A DNA stretch of 64,000 nucleotides, from the NCBI GenBank assembly GCA_024401475.1, contig JAKSKZ010000014.1, forward strand, positions 1 through 64,000. The letters are read 5' to 3'. Under the pieces are notes generated by a model. The model was not told the origin of the DNA. It searched no databases and was given only the letters and a program-made list of their open reading frames with translations. Positions within the stretch are counted from its first letter, which is position 1; each line of letters begins with the position of its first letter. Both the position numbers and the translations under genes were made by a program. The DNA comes from Paludibacteraceae bacterium. Lineage in GTDB: Bacteria; Bacteroidota; Bacteroidia; Bacteroidales; Paludibacteraceae. Positions 1 to 6,224 of this stretch are shown here, one piece after another.

Positions 1-178
1 TGACCTATAGAAGCATTGTACATGCAAAATACCACGCAATTTGACCTATACGCCTAGAAATAGAAAAGGCACTTCACGCCTCTGTTAAGACGCTACCCTA
101 TAACCCCGTACATGAAACGAAGCGACATGTGCGGGGTTATAGCTATGAGTGAGCCGCTGAGGTAGCGTCCTTCCCCCT
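1..178. other. Left-edge non-coding region
   Basis: No gene is supported here. The stretch lies downstream of the minus-strand lipoprotein gene at 179. It holds a 9-base direct repeat (TGACCTATA at 1-9 and 42-50) and a long hairpin at 89-169, listed separately. The part left of the hairpin may belong to a gene or transcript beyond the window edge. Confidence 0.5.
89..169. repeat. Long imperfect hairpin downstream of lipoprotein gene
   Basis: Positions 98-114 pair with 126-142 over 17 bases with one G-T wobble, around an 11-base loop. An outer 9-base stem (89-97 with 161-169) is perfect but separated on the right side by an 18-base bulge. It follows the stop of the minus-strand lipoprotein gene by about 10 bases. 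It could be its terminator or a structured RNA, but there is no clear T-tract on either side. Confidence 0.6.
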
Positions 179-853
179 TTATTTCTCCTTTTCAAACGAC
201 TTGCCGTTCCATTTGTATTTACAAACATAACCTTCCGTCTCTGCGTCGGAATTGATGCAGATTAGGAGTTCTGTGTGTGAAGTGAATCTGTAGAGTGGGT
301 TGGTTACCTCTGTTGTTTGGCATAGTTTGTCCCAATCTTCCTGGGTGTAGTTTTCTGGCTTGATGGCGTCCTTCATGCTTGGATATAGGTCGAAGTCACA
401 CTTTTTTAGATTGCCGTCTTTGTATGTGTATGCTGCCTTTTGAAGAACAACTGATCCGTCGCATCCATTCTCATAGGTCCAATAGACCTTAAAAGAACCG
501 TCTTCTACTGCATAACATTGCAAGTTGAAGGAGTGATAGTCACATTCGCCCAATGCAATGAATTTTGAGAGGTTCATGAAGTTGGTGAGTTCTGAATCTT
601 CTCTTTTGATGTCCTTGAACAAGTCTGGAAGGTCTTTTTTGTTGATTAGTTGGTAAACCTCAAAGGCAATGTCTTTGTCAACGGGAAGTTTGATTTCCTC
701 TTCTTTGGCTTCTTCTGCCGTTGGAGTTGTTGCTGTTACTGAGTCGATAGCACTGGGGCCGGCATTAGAGGTTTGTGGGGCATTGTTGACGTTTTGGTTC
801 CCTGTGCATGATGCCAATAATAATAAGCCTAAGCAGTAATGATGAATCTTCAT
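179..853 (-). CDS. Putative lipoprotein of unknown function (224 aa)
   Basis: The N-terminus has a lipoprotein signal peptide ending in LASC, with the lipidated Cys at residue 16. A Ser/Thr/Ala-rich linker (about 17-50) and a soluble domain of about 170 residues follow. No family is recognised. The C-terminus (KYKWNGKSFEKEK) resembles that of the lipoprotein at 56401-57105 (TFVWDGEKFTEKK), and both have the same layout of lipobox, low-complexity linker and soluble domain, so they may be distant paralogues. It is probably anchored in the outer or inner membrane facing the periplasm. It stands alone, separated from ilvE by a strong terminator. Confidence 0.75.
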   Translation of the reverse strand: MKIHHYCLGLLLLASCTGNQNVNNAPQTSNAGPSAIDSVTATTPTAEEAKEEEIKLPVDKDIAFEVYQLINKKDLPDLFKDIKREDSELTNFMNLSKFIALGECDYHSFNLQCYAVEDGSFKVYWTYENGCDGSVVLQKAAYTYKDGNLKKCDFDLYPSMKDAIKPENYTQEDWDKLCQTTEVTNPLYRFTSHTELLICINSDAETEGYVCKYKWNGKSFEKEK

Positions 854-891
854 TTGAAAATGATTTTGAGTGAGTAGGATTTTATAAGAAA

Positions 892-920
892 AAGAGGGAC
901 AACGAGTGGTTGTCCCTCTT
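892..920 (-). terminator. Intrinsic terminator of ilvE
   Basis: A perfect 12-bp stem (892-903 with 909-920) encloses a 5-base loop. Read on the minus strand it is followed by a T-rich run. It lies 25 bases past the ilvE stop. Confidence 0.9.
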
Positions 921-944
921 GTATGTGTATCTAAACTAATTGGA

Positions 945-1970
945 TTAGTCCATAACAGTTACCCAGTTGTGCTTGTCAGCGGCACGACCGTATTGAATGT
1001 CGCGAAGGCTATCGTAAAGCTTCTTGCTCCAACCGCCAGGTTGCTCGCCTTCTTTGACGAATACGTAAGACTTCTTAGTGTCCAAGTCGTCGATACGGCC
1101 GATTGGGCTGATAACGGCAGCAGTACCGCAAGCGCCAGCCTCTTCGAATGTCTCCAACTCTTCGATTGGAATTTGTCTGCGCTCAACCTTCATTCCAAGC
1201 TCCTCGGCCAATGTCATCAAACTCATGTTTGTGATAGATGGTAGGATAGAGGTTGAAAGTGGAGTGACGTATGTGTTGTTCTTGATGCCGAAGAAGTTGG
1301 CCGCACCAGCCTCGTCGATGTATTTCTTCTCTTTTGCGTCAAGATAGAACTCGCAAGAATAACCCAAGTCGTGAGCCTTCTTGTTGGCCAAAAGGCTGGC
1401 AGCGTAGTTACCACCCACCTTGTAGACACCAGTTCCCAATGGAGCAGAACGGTCGTAGTCACGGATGACAACGTAAGGGTTCGCTTGGAAACCACCCTTG
1501 AAGTATGGACCTACTGGAGTAACGAAAATCACGAAAAGGAATTCGTTAGCAGGACGCACACCTACTTGAGCACCCGTTCCGATAAGGAGTGGGCGAATGT
1601 AAAGAGAAGCACCACTTTCGTAAGGAGGGATGAAACGCTCGTTCAACTTAACGACTTTCTTCACCATCTCAACAAATTTCTCTGTTGGCAACTCTGGCAT
1701 CAAAATACCACGACAAGTTGATTGAAGACGCTCTGCGTTTGCCTCTGGACGGAAGATGCGAATCTTGCCATCTGGACATCTATATGCTTTCAAACCCTCG
1801 AATGCCTCTTGACCATAGTGCAAGCAAGTTGCAGCCATGTGTATGTTGATGGATTCTGATGAGCTTACTTCGATTTCGCCCCATGCTCCATTTCTGAAGT
1901 AGCAGCGAACATTGTAATCTGTGGGCATGTATCCGAATGATAGGTTAGCCCAATCTATTTTTTCAGACAT
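945..1970 (-). CDS. ilvE: Branched-chain amino acid aminotransferase
   Basis: PLP-dependent class IV aminotransferase, which interconverts Val, Leu and Ile with their 2-oxo acids in the cytoplasm. The 341-residue protein has the family blocks GQEAFEGLKAYR near residue 53, the PLP lysine at about K184 directly before VGGNYAASL, and IDEAGAANFF further on. An upstream in-frame ATG at 2147 would add 59 residues, but these overlap the ribosomal-operon terminator and look non-coding, so the start at 1970 (MSEKIDW) is chosen. Single gene with its own terminator at 892-920. Confidence 0.95.
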   Translation of the reverse strand: MSEKIDWANLSFGYMPTDYNVRCYFRNGAWGEIEVSSSESINIHMAATCLHYGQEAFEGLKAYRCPDGKIRIFRPEANAERLQSTCRGILMPELPTEKFVEMVKKVVKLNERFIPPYESGASLYIRPLLIGTGAQVGVRPANEFLFVIFVTPVGPYFKGGFQANPYVVIRDYDRSAPLGTGVYKVGGNYAASLLANKKAHDLGYSCEFYLDAKEKKYIDEAGAANFFGIKNNTYVTPLSTSILPSITNMSLMTLAEELGMKVERRQIPIEELETFEEAGACGTAAVISPIGRIDDLDTKKSYVFVKEGEQPGGWSKKLYDSLRDIQYGRAADKHNWVTVMD

Positions 1971-2149
1971 ATTCAACTGTTTTTTTTTGTTTATTATCTG
2001 TTGTTTCTCTACATAAATTCTCCCAAAGTTAGTAAAAAATATGTCAAGTGTATTTCTAAAAACGAGGGAAAATGAGAGGGCGGTGATAATTTTGTCAAAA
2101 CCATTGTTTCGATGGGGAACGAAGCCTCCCTTTGCTTCGGTAGGCATAA

Positions 2150-2179
2150 AAAATCCCCGACATTGCTGCCGAGGATTTT
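2150..2179 (-). terminator. Terminator of the rpmB-rpmG-DUF4295 operon
   Basis: A 10-bp stem with one wobble (2150-2159 with 2170-2179) around a 10-base loop. On the minus strand a run of T follows. It lies 25 bases past the stop of the DUF4295 gene. Confidence 0.85.
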
Positions 2180-2203
2180 ATGTGAGTATAGAAACTAATG
2201 AGC

Positions 2204-2356
2204 TTATTTAGCCAAGTGCTCCTTCACCTTGTCGTTGTGAATGATTTGCTCGTCGAAGTAGTAAGCTCCTGTCTTTGGAGATTTAAGCATCTTGATTACC
2301 TTAGCGTAAGCACGACCTTCTCCTTTTTGCATTGATGCAACTGCTTTCTTTGCCAT
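2204..2356 (-). CDS. DUF4295 small protein (50 aa)
   Basis: A 50-residue, lysine-rich protein read directly from the sequence. It begins MAKKAVASMQKGEGRAYAKV and ends KVKEHLAK. It matches the DUF4295 family, which in Bacteroidota sits right after L28 and L33 and is thought to be associated with ribosome function, though its role is not established to my knowledge. It starts 12 bases after the rpmG stop, so it is the third gene of the ribosomal operon, and the terminator at 2150-2179 follows. Confidence 0.9.
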   Translation of the reverse strand: MAKKAVASMQKGEGRAYAKVIKMLKSPKTGAYYFDEQIIHNDKVKEHLAK

Positions 2357-2368
2357 AGTCTATAATTT

Positions 2369-2557
2369 TTACTTGATTTCCTTGTGAACTGTAACCTTCT
2401 TCAAATAAGGGTTGTATTTCTTCAACTCCAAACGGTCAGGAGTGTTCTTTCTGTTCTTAGTAGTGATGTAACGAGACATTCCGGGAACACCGCTTGCCTT
2501 TTGCTCAGTACACTCAAGAATTACTTGAACTCTACTTTCTTTGCTTTTCTTTGCCAT
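2369..2557 (-). CDS. rpmG: 50S ribosomal protein L33
   Basis: A 62-residue basic protein with the L33 signature ([20 protein letters not shown], then [19 protein letters not shown]). It is a component of the large ribosomal subunit. The zinc-binding CxxC pairs of the C+ form are absent, so this is the zinc-free type common in Bacteroidota. It lies 18 bases after rpmB and 12 bases before the DUF4295 gene, in one operon. Confidence 0.97.
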   Translation of the reverse strand: MAKKSKESRVQVILECTEQKASGVPGMSRYITTKNRKNTPDRLELKKYNPYLKKVTVHKEIK

Positions 2558-2575
2558 TTCTAATTCCTCCCTAGA

Positions 2576-2809
2576 TTAAATGCAACCTTTTTTTGCTGCA
2601 TCAACCAATGCTGCATTGATTCCTTTTTTGTTGATAGTACGAAGAGCCTTAGCTGAAACTTTCAAAACAATCCATTGGTCTTGCTCTGGCCAATAGAACT
2701 TCTTCGTAAACAAATTAACGTCAAACGATTTCTTGGTTCTTCTCTTTGAGTGAGAAACGTTGTTACCATTCATCGCTCTTTTACCGGTGATTTGACAAAC
2801 TTTTGACAT
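2576..2809 (-). CDS. rpmB: 50S ribosomal protein L28
   Basis: A 77-residue basic protein that starts [20 protein letters not shown] and has the L28 pattern, including [12 protein letters not shown]. Only one of the possible zinc ligands (C5) is present, so it is a zinc-free type. First gene of the ribosomal trio. A promoter with both boxes lies at 2980-3010, giving an untranslated leader of roughly 165 bases. Confidence 0.97.
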   Translation of the reverse strand: MSKVCQITGKRAMNGNNVSHSKRRTKKSFDVNLFTKKFYWPEQDQWIVLKVSAKALRTINKKGINAALVDAAKKGCI

Positions 2810-2979
2810 TTCTGTATTCTTATGATTTGTTATTCACATAAAAAACCGTACTATCAGATTCCCGTCCCCGAAGGAGAAGCGTAACTACAGAAATCATTTA
2901 AGAAGAGCACTGCGTTTTCTAATTATTTAATTGATAATGATTTCCCTGTTGCATCTTGTGGGATTTCGATTATCGGGTG

Positions 2980-3010
2980 CAAAAGTAGTACTTTTTTATT
3001 TCTTTACAAA
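2980..3010 (-). promoter_or_regulatory. Promoter of the rpmB operon
   Basis: On the minus strand TTTG (3010-3007), 19 bases, then TACTTTTG (2987-2980). This matches the Bacteroidota -33/-7 consensus TTTG-N19..21-TAnnTTTG. It overlaps the 3' end of the CinA-C gene and predicts a start of transcription near 2973. Confidence 0.8.
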
Positions 3011-3478
3011 CTCTTTTAGCAGAAAAAAAGCTTGCAAGGTTGCTTTTTCGATGTTCTCTTTTCTTTCTTGTCCGAAGAGGTACTTGCGACTGATGACCTC
3101 TGTCCCGTTCGAGGCTGCTATCCATACTGTCCCGACGGGTTTTTCTGCACTTCCTCCGCCTGGACCTGCCACTCCGGAGGTGGCCACAGCAAAGGTCGTG
3201 TTGAGGGCTTTGGTTGCGCCTTTAGCCATTTGCTCGACAACGGGTCGGCTGACGGCCCCTTCTCGTTCGAGATCTTCAGATTTGACACCTAATATGTTCA
3301 TCTTCACTTCGTTGGCGTATGATACGACACCTCCGTTGAAGATGGAGGAACTGCCAGGTATGAGCGTTATGTTGTGGGCGATGTTGCCTCCTGTGCAACT
3401 CTCAGCTGTGGAAAGTGTCCATCCGTTTGCTTTGAAAATCTCTAGGATTTCCTTTGCCGTTTCTTCGGTTTTGTCCAT
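2996..3478 (-). CDS. pncC: CinA C-terminal-type nicotinamide-nucleotide amidohydrolase
   Basis: A 160-residue stand-alone CinA C-terminal domain, the family that deamidates nicotinamide mononucleotide in NAD salvage in the cytoplasm. The signature block STAESCTGGNIAHNI is near residue 19, with the Ser of ESCTGG as expected nucleophile, followed by GSSSIFNGGVVSYANEVK and the glycine-rich TSGVAGPGGG. The length fits the single-domain form; the N-terminal MoaB-like part of full CinA is absent. It lies upstream of rpmB on the same strand. Confidence 0.9.
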   Translation of the reverse strand: MDKTEETAKEILEIFKANGWTLSTAESCTGGNIAHNITLIPGSSSIFNGGVVSYANEVKMNILGVKSEDLEREGAVSRPVVEQMAKGATKALNTTFAVATSGVAGPGGGSAEKPVGTVWIAASNGTEVISRKYLFGQERKENIEKATLQAFFLLKEFVKK

Positions 3479-3525
3479 GATTTTAACTTTTTACCCGTAT
3501 TGTATTGTGGTTGTATTGCGGTCTG

Positions 3526-3533
3526 CAAATTTA
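3526..3533 (-). promoter_or_regulatory. Likely -7 box of the CinA-C gene
   Basis: TAAATTTG on the minus strand, about 50 bases before the ATG at 3478. No convincing -33 box was seen at the expected spacing. Confidence 0.5.
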
Positions 3534-3576
3534 GATTTTCTCTTTGTGTTTTGCTATATATTCCAGCGGAAAACGT

Positions 3577-3607
3577 TTTGCTGCAATTGCTGAATTGTTT
3601 ATTTTTG
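3577..3607 (+). promoter_or_regulatory. Promoter of the ankyrin-like gene
   Basis: TTTG at 3577-3580, 19 bases, then TATTTTTG at 3600-3607. Both boxes and the spacing match the Bacteroidota consensus. The ATG at 3647 lies 40 bases further on. Confidence 0.75.
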
Positions 3608-3646
3608 CCAACTCTCACTTGTGAGGACGTGAAGTGTCGTTAAAAA

Positions 3647-4462
3647 ATGTTCTGTATGTTGACAATGAAAGGGTTTTTGAAAAAGATGGGGTGTGCCATG
3701 TTGATTGCATTATTGATGTATTGCTTGTTCTACGTGTTTATCATTTATTTAGCACTTTTCCATCTTAGTCCTTTGCCCAAAGAGGAAAATGTGGCGATAT
3801 TTAGTGAAACTTCCGTGTTTGAATTGGCGAAAGCTGTGGAAAAAGATGATGCTGAGTGTGTTGAAAGGATGTTGAATGCCAACCCTTCCATTGATATTGA
3901 TTGCGTGTCTAAATCATGGAATATGACACTTTTAGAATGGGCTTTGGTAAATGAAAAGGAAAAATCTTTTGATTGCTTACTTAAGCATGGCGCCGATCCT
4001 TTTGCACATTCTATTTATTCTGCTTTTGATTTGACTGTTGAAAATTGTAATGTCAAAGCGCTGAATTCAATATTAACGTTATCTCCTCGCATCGAATCGA
4101 TGCCTAGTCAAATGGCAGGTTCTGCTTTGGCTGAGGCCTATACTAAATGTGAAGAATCGTTGTCTTTGCTATTAAAGAATGATATACACAAAAAAGATGT
4201 TGATGGATATTCTGTGTATGTTTCGATAATAAAAGGAGATTATGCATTCGCTCAAAAACTAATGGATTTGGGTGTGCCATTTAATGACTCTATTGCCTTT
4301 AAAGTACCATATACAACACACAACGTAGGTCTTGATAAAACTATATGTTACTATATATTAGAAAATGAAGATAAACCATGGAAAAAAAGAGATGAGGTTG
4401 GCCGTGAATCTCTCATTAAGTATCTCAGTGAGAAAAAAGGAATTGACGTGTTTGAACAATAA
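3647..4462 (+). CDS. Ankyrin-repeat-like membrane-anchored protein (271 aa)
   Basis: One hydrophobic segment spans about residues 14-40, then a soluble region with ankyrin-like helical pairs. Examples are TLLEWALVNEKEKSFDCLLKHGADPF around residue 90 and the weaker GYSVYVSIIKGDYAFAQKLMDLGVPF around 190. The LLKHGADPF turn is typical of ankyrin repeats, which bind other proteins. The partner is unknown. The gene stands alone between its own promoter and the next promoter. The ATG at 3665 is an alternative start. Confidence 0.7.
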   Translation: MFCMLTMKGFLKKMGCAMLIALLMYCLFYVFIIYLALFHLSPLPKEENVAIFSETSVFELAKAVEKDDAECVERMLNANPSIDIDCVSKSWNMTLLEWALVNEKEKSFDCLLKHGADPFAHSIYSAFDLTVENCNVKALNSILTLSPRIESMPSQMAGSALAEAYTKCEESLSLLLKNDIHKKDVDGYSVYVSIIKGDYAFAQKLMDLGVPFNDSIAFKVPYTTHNVGLDKTICYYILENEDKPWKKRDEVGRESLIKYLSEKKGIDVFEQ

Positions 4463-4498
4463 TTTATTGTAATCTTTCCGCCCAAAACAAAAAATTCC

Positions 4499-4506
4499 TA
4501 AATTTG
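4499..4506 (+). promoter_or_regulatory. Likely -7 box for the barrel gene at 4565
   Basis: TAAATTTG 58 bases before the ATG at 4565. No clear -33 box. Confidence 0.55.
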
Positions 4507-4564
4507 CAAGTCATCCTATATTGGGATGGGATTTTTCTATTGTAGTTAATTGAGTAAATCGGTA

Positions 4565-5782
4565 ATGAAGTTATTTAAGAAACTGACATTTGTCTTTCTC
4601 GTGGCTCTGCTTTCTGCATTCTCCGAGATTCATGCTCAGCAGAACATGATCTTTAGAATGAAGACGGATTTTTTTGCAGGAAAAGTCAGCAATGGGGGAG
4701 GCGATTGCTATGGGTTGGAGACCGATTTGGAGTTGCCTATGTATGGTGACGAAAAACTCGATTATACTTTCAACTTCCCATCTTTGGGCTTTGCTCTCGG
4801 AGCCTTTGATACGCAAAATTTTAGTTGCGTGGATCCTGTAATCTATACGTATCCATATTTTCTCTATCCGATTATTCATAAACCGGTTTTCGAGTTGAAT
4901 ATGAAGTTCGGTCTGGGACTCGCGACTTTTGTTCATCATGGAGATTCTGTTTCTGGAAAGGTCTTCCCGGTGACAGGTGTGGGCTCGGCTGGATTGTATA
5001 TGGATTTCGCTTTGGGTAAATATTATGGAAGGCCACGTTCTCAATGGATGATTTCTTTGGGTGCTAATGTTATGGGTTACCATAATGCTCATGTGATCAG
5101 GCGTTCGAAGAATTTTGTGGTGGCAGATGCCGTCTTGGGTGTCCGTTATACTCCTAACGTAAATCCTCTTCCTCGAAAGGAAAAGCCTAAAAAGGTGCGT
5201 AGGGTATTGGCTATGGAAGGTAGTTTGCAGGGCGGAGCTCAACAACTTGACCGTGATGATGAGATTCATTTGTATCCTAATGGATCATTGAGCTATGGTT
5301 TTTATTTGCCAATTACGAAAGCTTGGCGTTTGGGTATAGGTGGTGATGCTATGTATAATTCCGTCTATGATGGAACGCAGCGTACAATAAACAAACGCTA
5401 TAATTTTATTACGGAGGAGGATCCTATGACGATGTTTCGTGCTGGAGCTTTCTTTGCTTGTGACTTCACCATTTATCGTTTGACGGCGGGTGTGCATGTG
5501 GGAGCTTATTTGTATGATAAGATTATAGTGCCAGATTATGATGAGGATGGGGAAGAAAACACCAATCCGTCGGAGAATTATATGTATGAGAAATTGGTGA
5601 CGAAATACTATATTACCAAGAATTTCTATGCACTGTTGCAGATAAAGACGCATTATACGGAGGTTGAATGTGCCGAGATGGGCTTCGGTTTTGCCGTTCC
5701 TGATTTCGGTTCTCGCATAAAACACCCGTTTGGCCGTATCTCTTTGAAAAAGGAGAATTGGAAAGAGTTGAAGATTGATTAA
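4565..5782 (+). CDS. Outer-membrane protein resembling acyloxyacyl hydrolase (PagL-like)
   Basis: A 405-residue protein with a signal peptide (MKLFKKLTFVFLVALLSAFS, cleaved near residue 25) and alternating beta-barrel strands. The segments NMKFGLGLATF, VGSAGLYMDFALG and IKTHYTEVECAEMGFGFAVP resemble the lipid A deacylase/acyloxyacyl hydrolase family of Bacteroidota. Where those enzymes carry a His-x-Ser-Asn-Gly type active site before the final G-x-R-Y strand, this protein reads MGYHNAHV, so the catalytic Ser appears to be missing. It may be a non-catalytic relative or an unrelated barrel. The ATG at 4565 is preferred over an upstream TTG at 4550. A strong terminator follows at 5821. Confidence 0.55.
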   Translation: MKLFKKLTFVFLVALLSAFSEIHAQQNMIFRMKTDFFAGKVSNGGGDCYGLETDLELPMYGDEKLDYTFNFPSLGFALGAFDTQNFSCVDPVIYTYPYFLYPIIHKPVFELNMKFGLGLATFVHHGDSVSGKVFPVTGVGSAGLYMDFALGKYYGRPRSQWMISLGANVMGYHNAHVIRRSKNFVVADAVLGVRYTPNVNPLPRKEKPKKVRRVLAMEGSLQGGAQQLDRDDEIHLYPNGSLSYGFYLPITKAWRLGIGGDAMYNSVYDGTQRTINKRYNFITEEDPMTMFRAGAFFACDFTIYRLTAGVHVGAYLYDKIIVPDYDEDGEENTNPSENYMYEKLVTKYYITKNFYALLQIKTHYTEVECAEMGFGFAVPDFGSRIKHPFGRISLKKENWKELKID

Positions 5783-5820
5783 TAATGGTGGCTATATAGA
5801 ATAATATGCCCTATATATAG

Positions 5821-5853
5821 AAAATGCATACGTTTAAAAGGCGTATGCATTTT
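5821..5853 (+). terminator. Terminator of the barrel gene at 4565
   Basis: A perfect 12-bp stem (5821-5832 with 5842-5853), a 9-base loop and a run of T into 5858. Confidence 0.92.
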
Positions 5854-5905
5854 TTTTGTTGGGAAACTTGGAGAGAAGACCTTGTTCCAGGCAGAACTTT
5901 CAGAC

Positions 5906-5938
5906 TTTGCATGAAAAATGAAACCACAAATAATTTTG
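5906..5938 (+). promoter_or_regulatory. Promoter in the gap before the candidate sRNA
   Basis: TTTG at 5906-5909, 21 bases, then TAATTTTG at 5931-5938. A second -7 type box (TACCTTTG) lies at 6061-6068 without a well-spaced -33 box. Neither has a following protein gene on the plus strand. Confidence 0.55.
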
Positions 5939-5944
5939 AAGGAA

Positions 5945-6212
5945 CATTAAAGTTGAAAGTTACAGCCACCGTACCGTTTTTTCTCTTATAAATAACTCGG
6001 TTTTCTCAAAAAATCGACCACTTTGCGTAATTTGTCCACTTCCTTCCGTTTCGATCTTGTTACCTTTGCAATGTCTTAAAAAGACAATGATACTCAAAAC
6101 GAAAACCAGTAAATCCTTAAAACGGAACTGAAAGCGATTGTCAGCAACCTTTCCACCATCGGAGTTTGTCTCTTATGGATTAGATGATGGGAAGGGTGCT
6201 GACAATTTTTTT
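5945..6212 (+). ncRNA. Candidate small RNA ending in a strong terminator
   Basis: The 440-base gap between the terminator at 5821-5853 and the end of the regulator gene at 6225 has plus-strand promoter boxes (5906-5938, 6061-6068) and ends in a large hairpin with a 7-T tail at 6137-6212. No plus-strand gene follows, so the transcript would be 140-270 bases and mostly non-coding. A 14-codon, lysine-rich reading frame (6087-6131, MILKTKTSKSLKRN) lies inside it. It could be chance, or a leader peptide. Confidence 0.5.
6137..6212 (+). terminator. Long-stem intrinsic terminator
   Basis: The 24-base arms 6137-6160 and 6183-6206 pair with two mismatches around a 22-base loop. Seven T (6206-6212) follow on the plus strand. 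On the minus strand there is no T-run, so it does not serve the regulator gene that ends at 6225. Confidence 0.8.
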
Positions 6213-6224
6213 AGCCTCTATGAA

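Noticed and set aside
906..1244. Plus-strand open frame of 112 codons
   Set aside because: It lies wholly opposite ilvE, shows no family resemblance and is a shadow frame.
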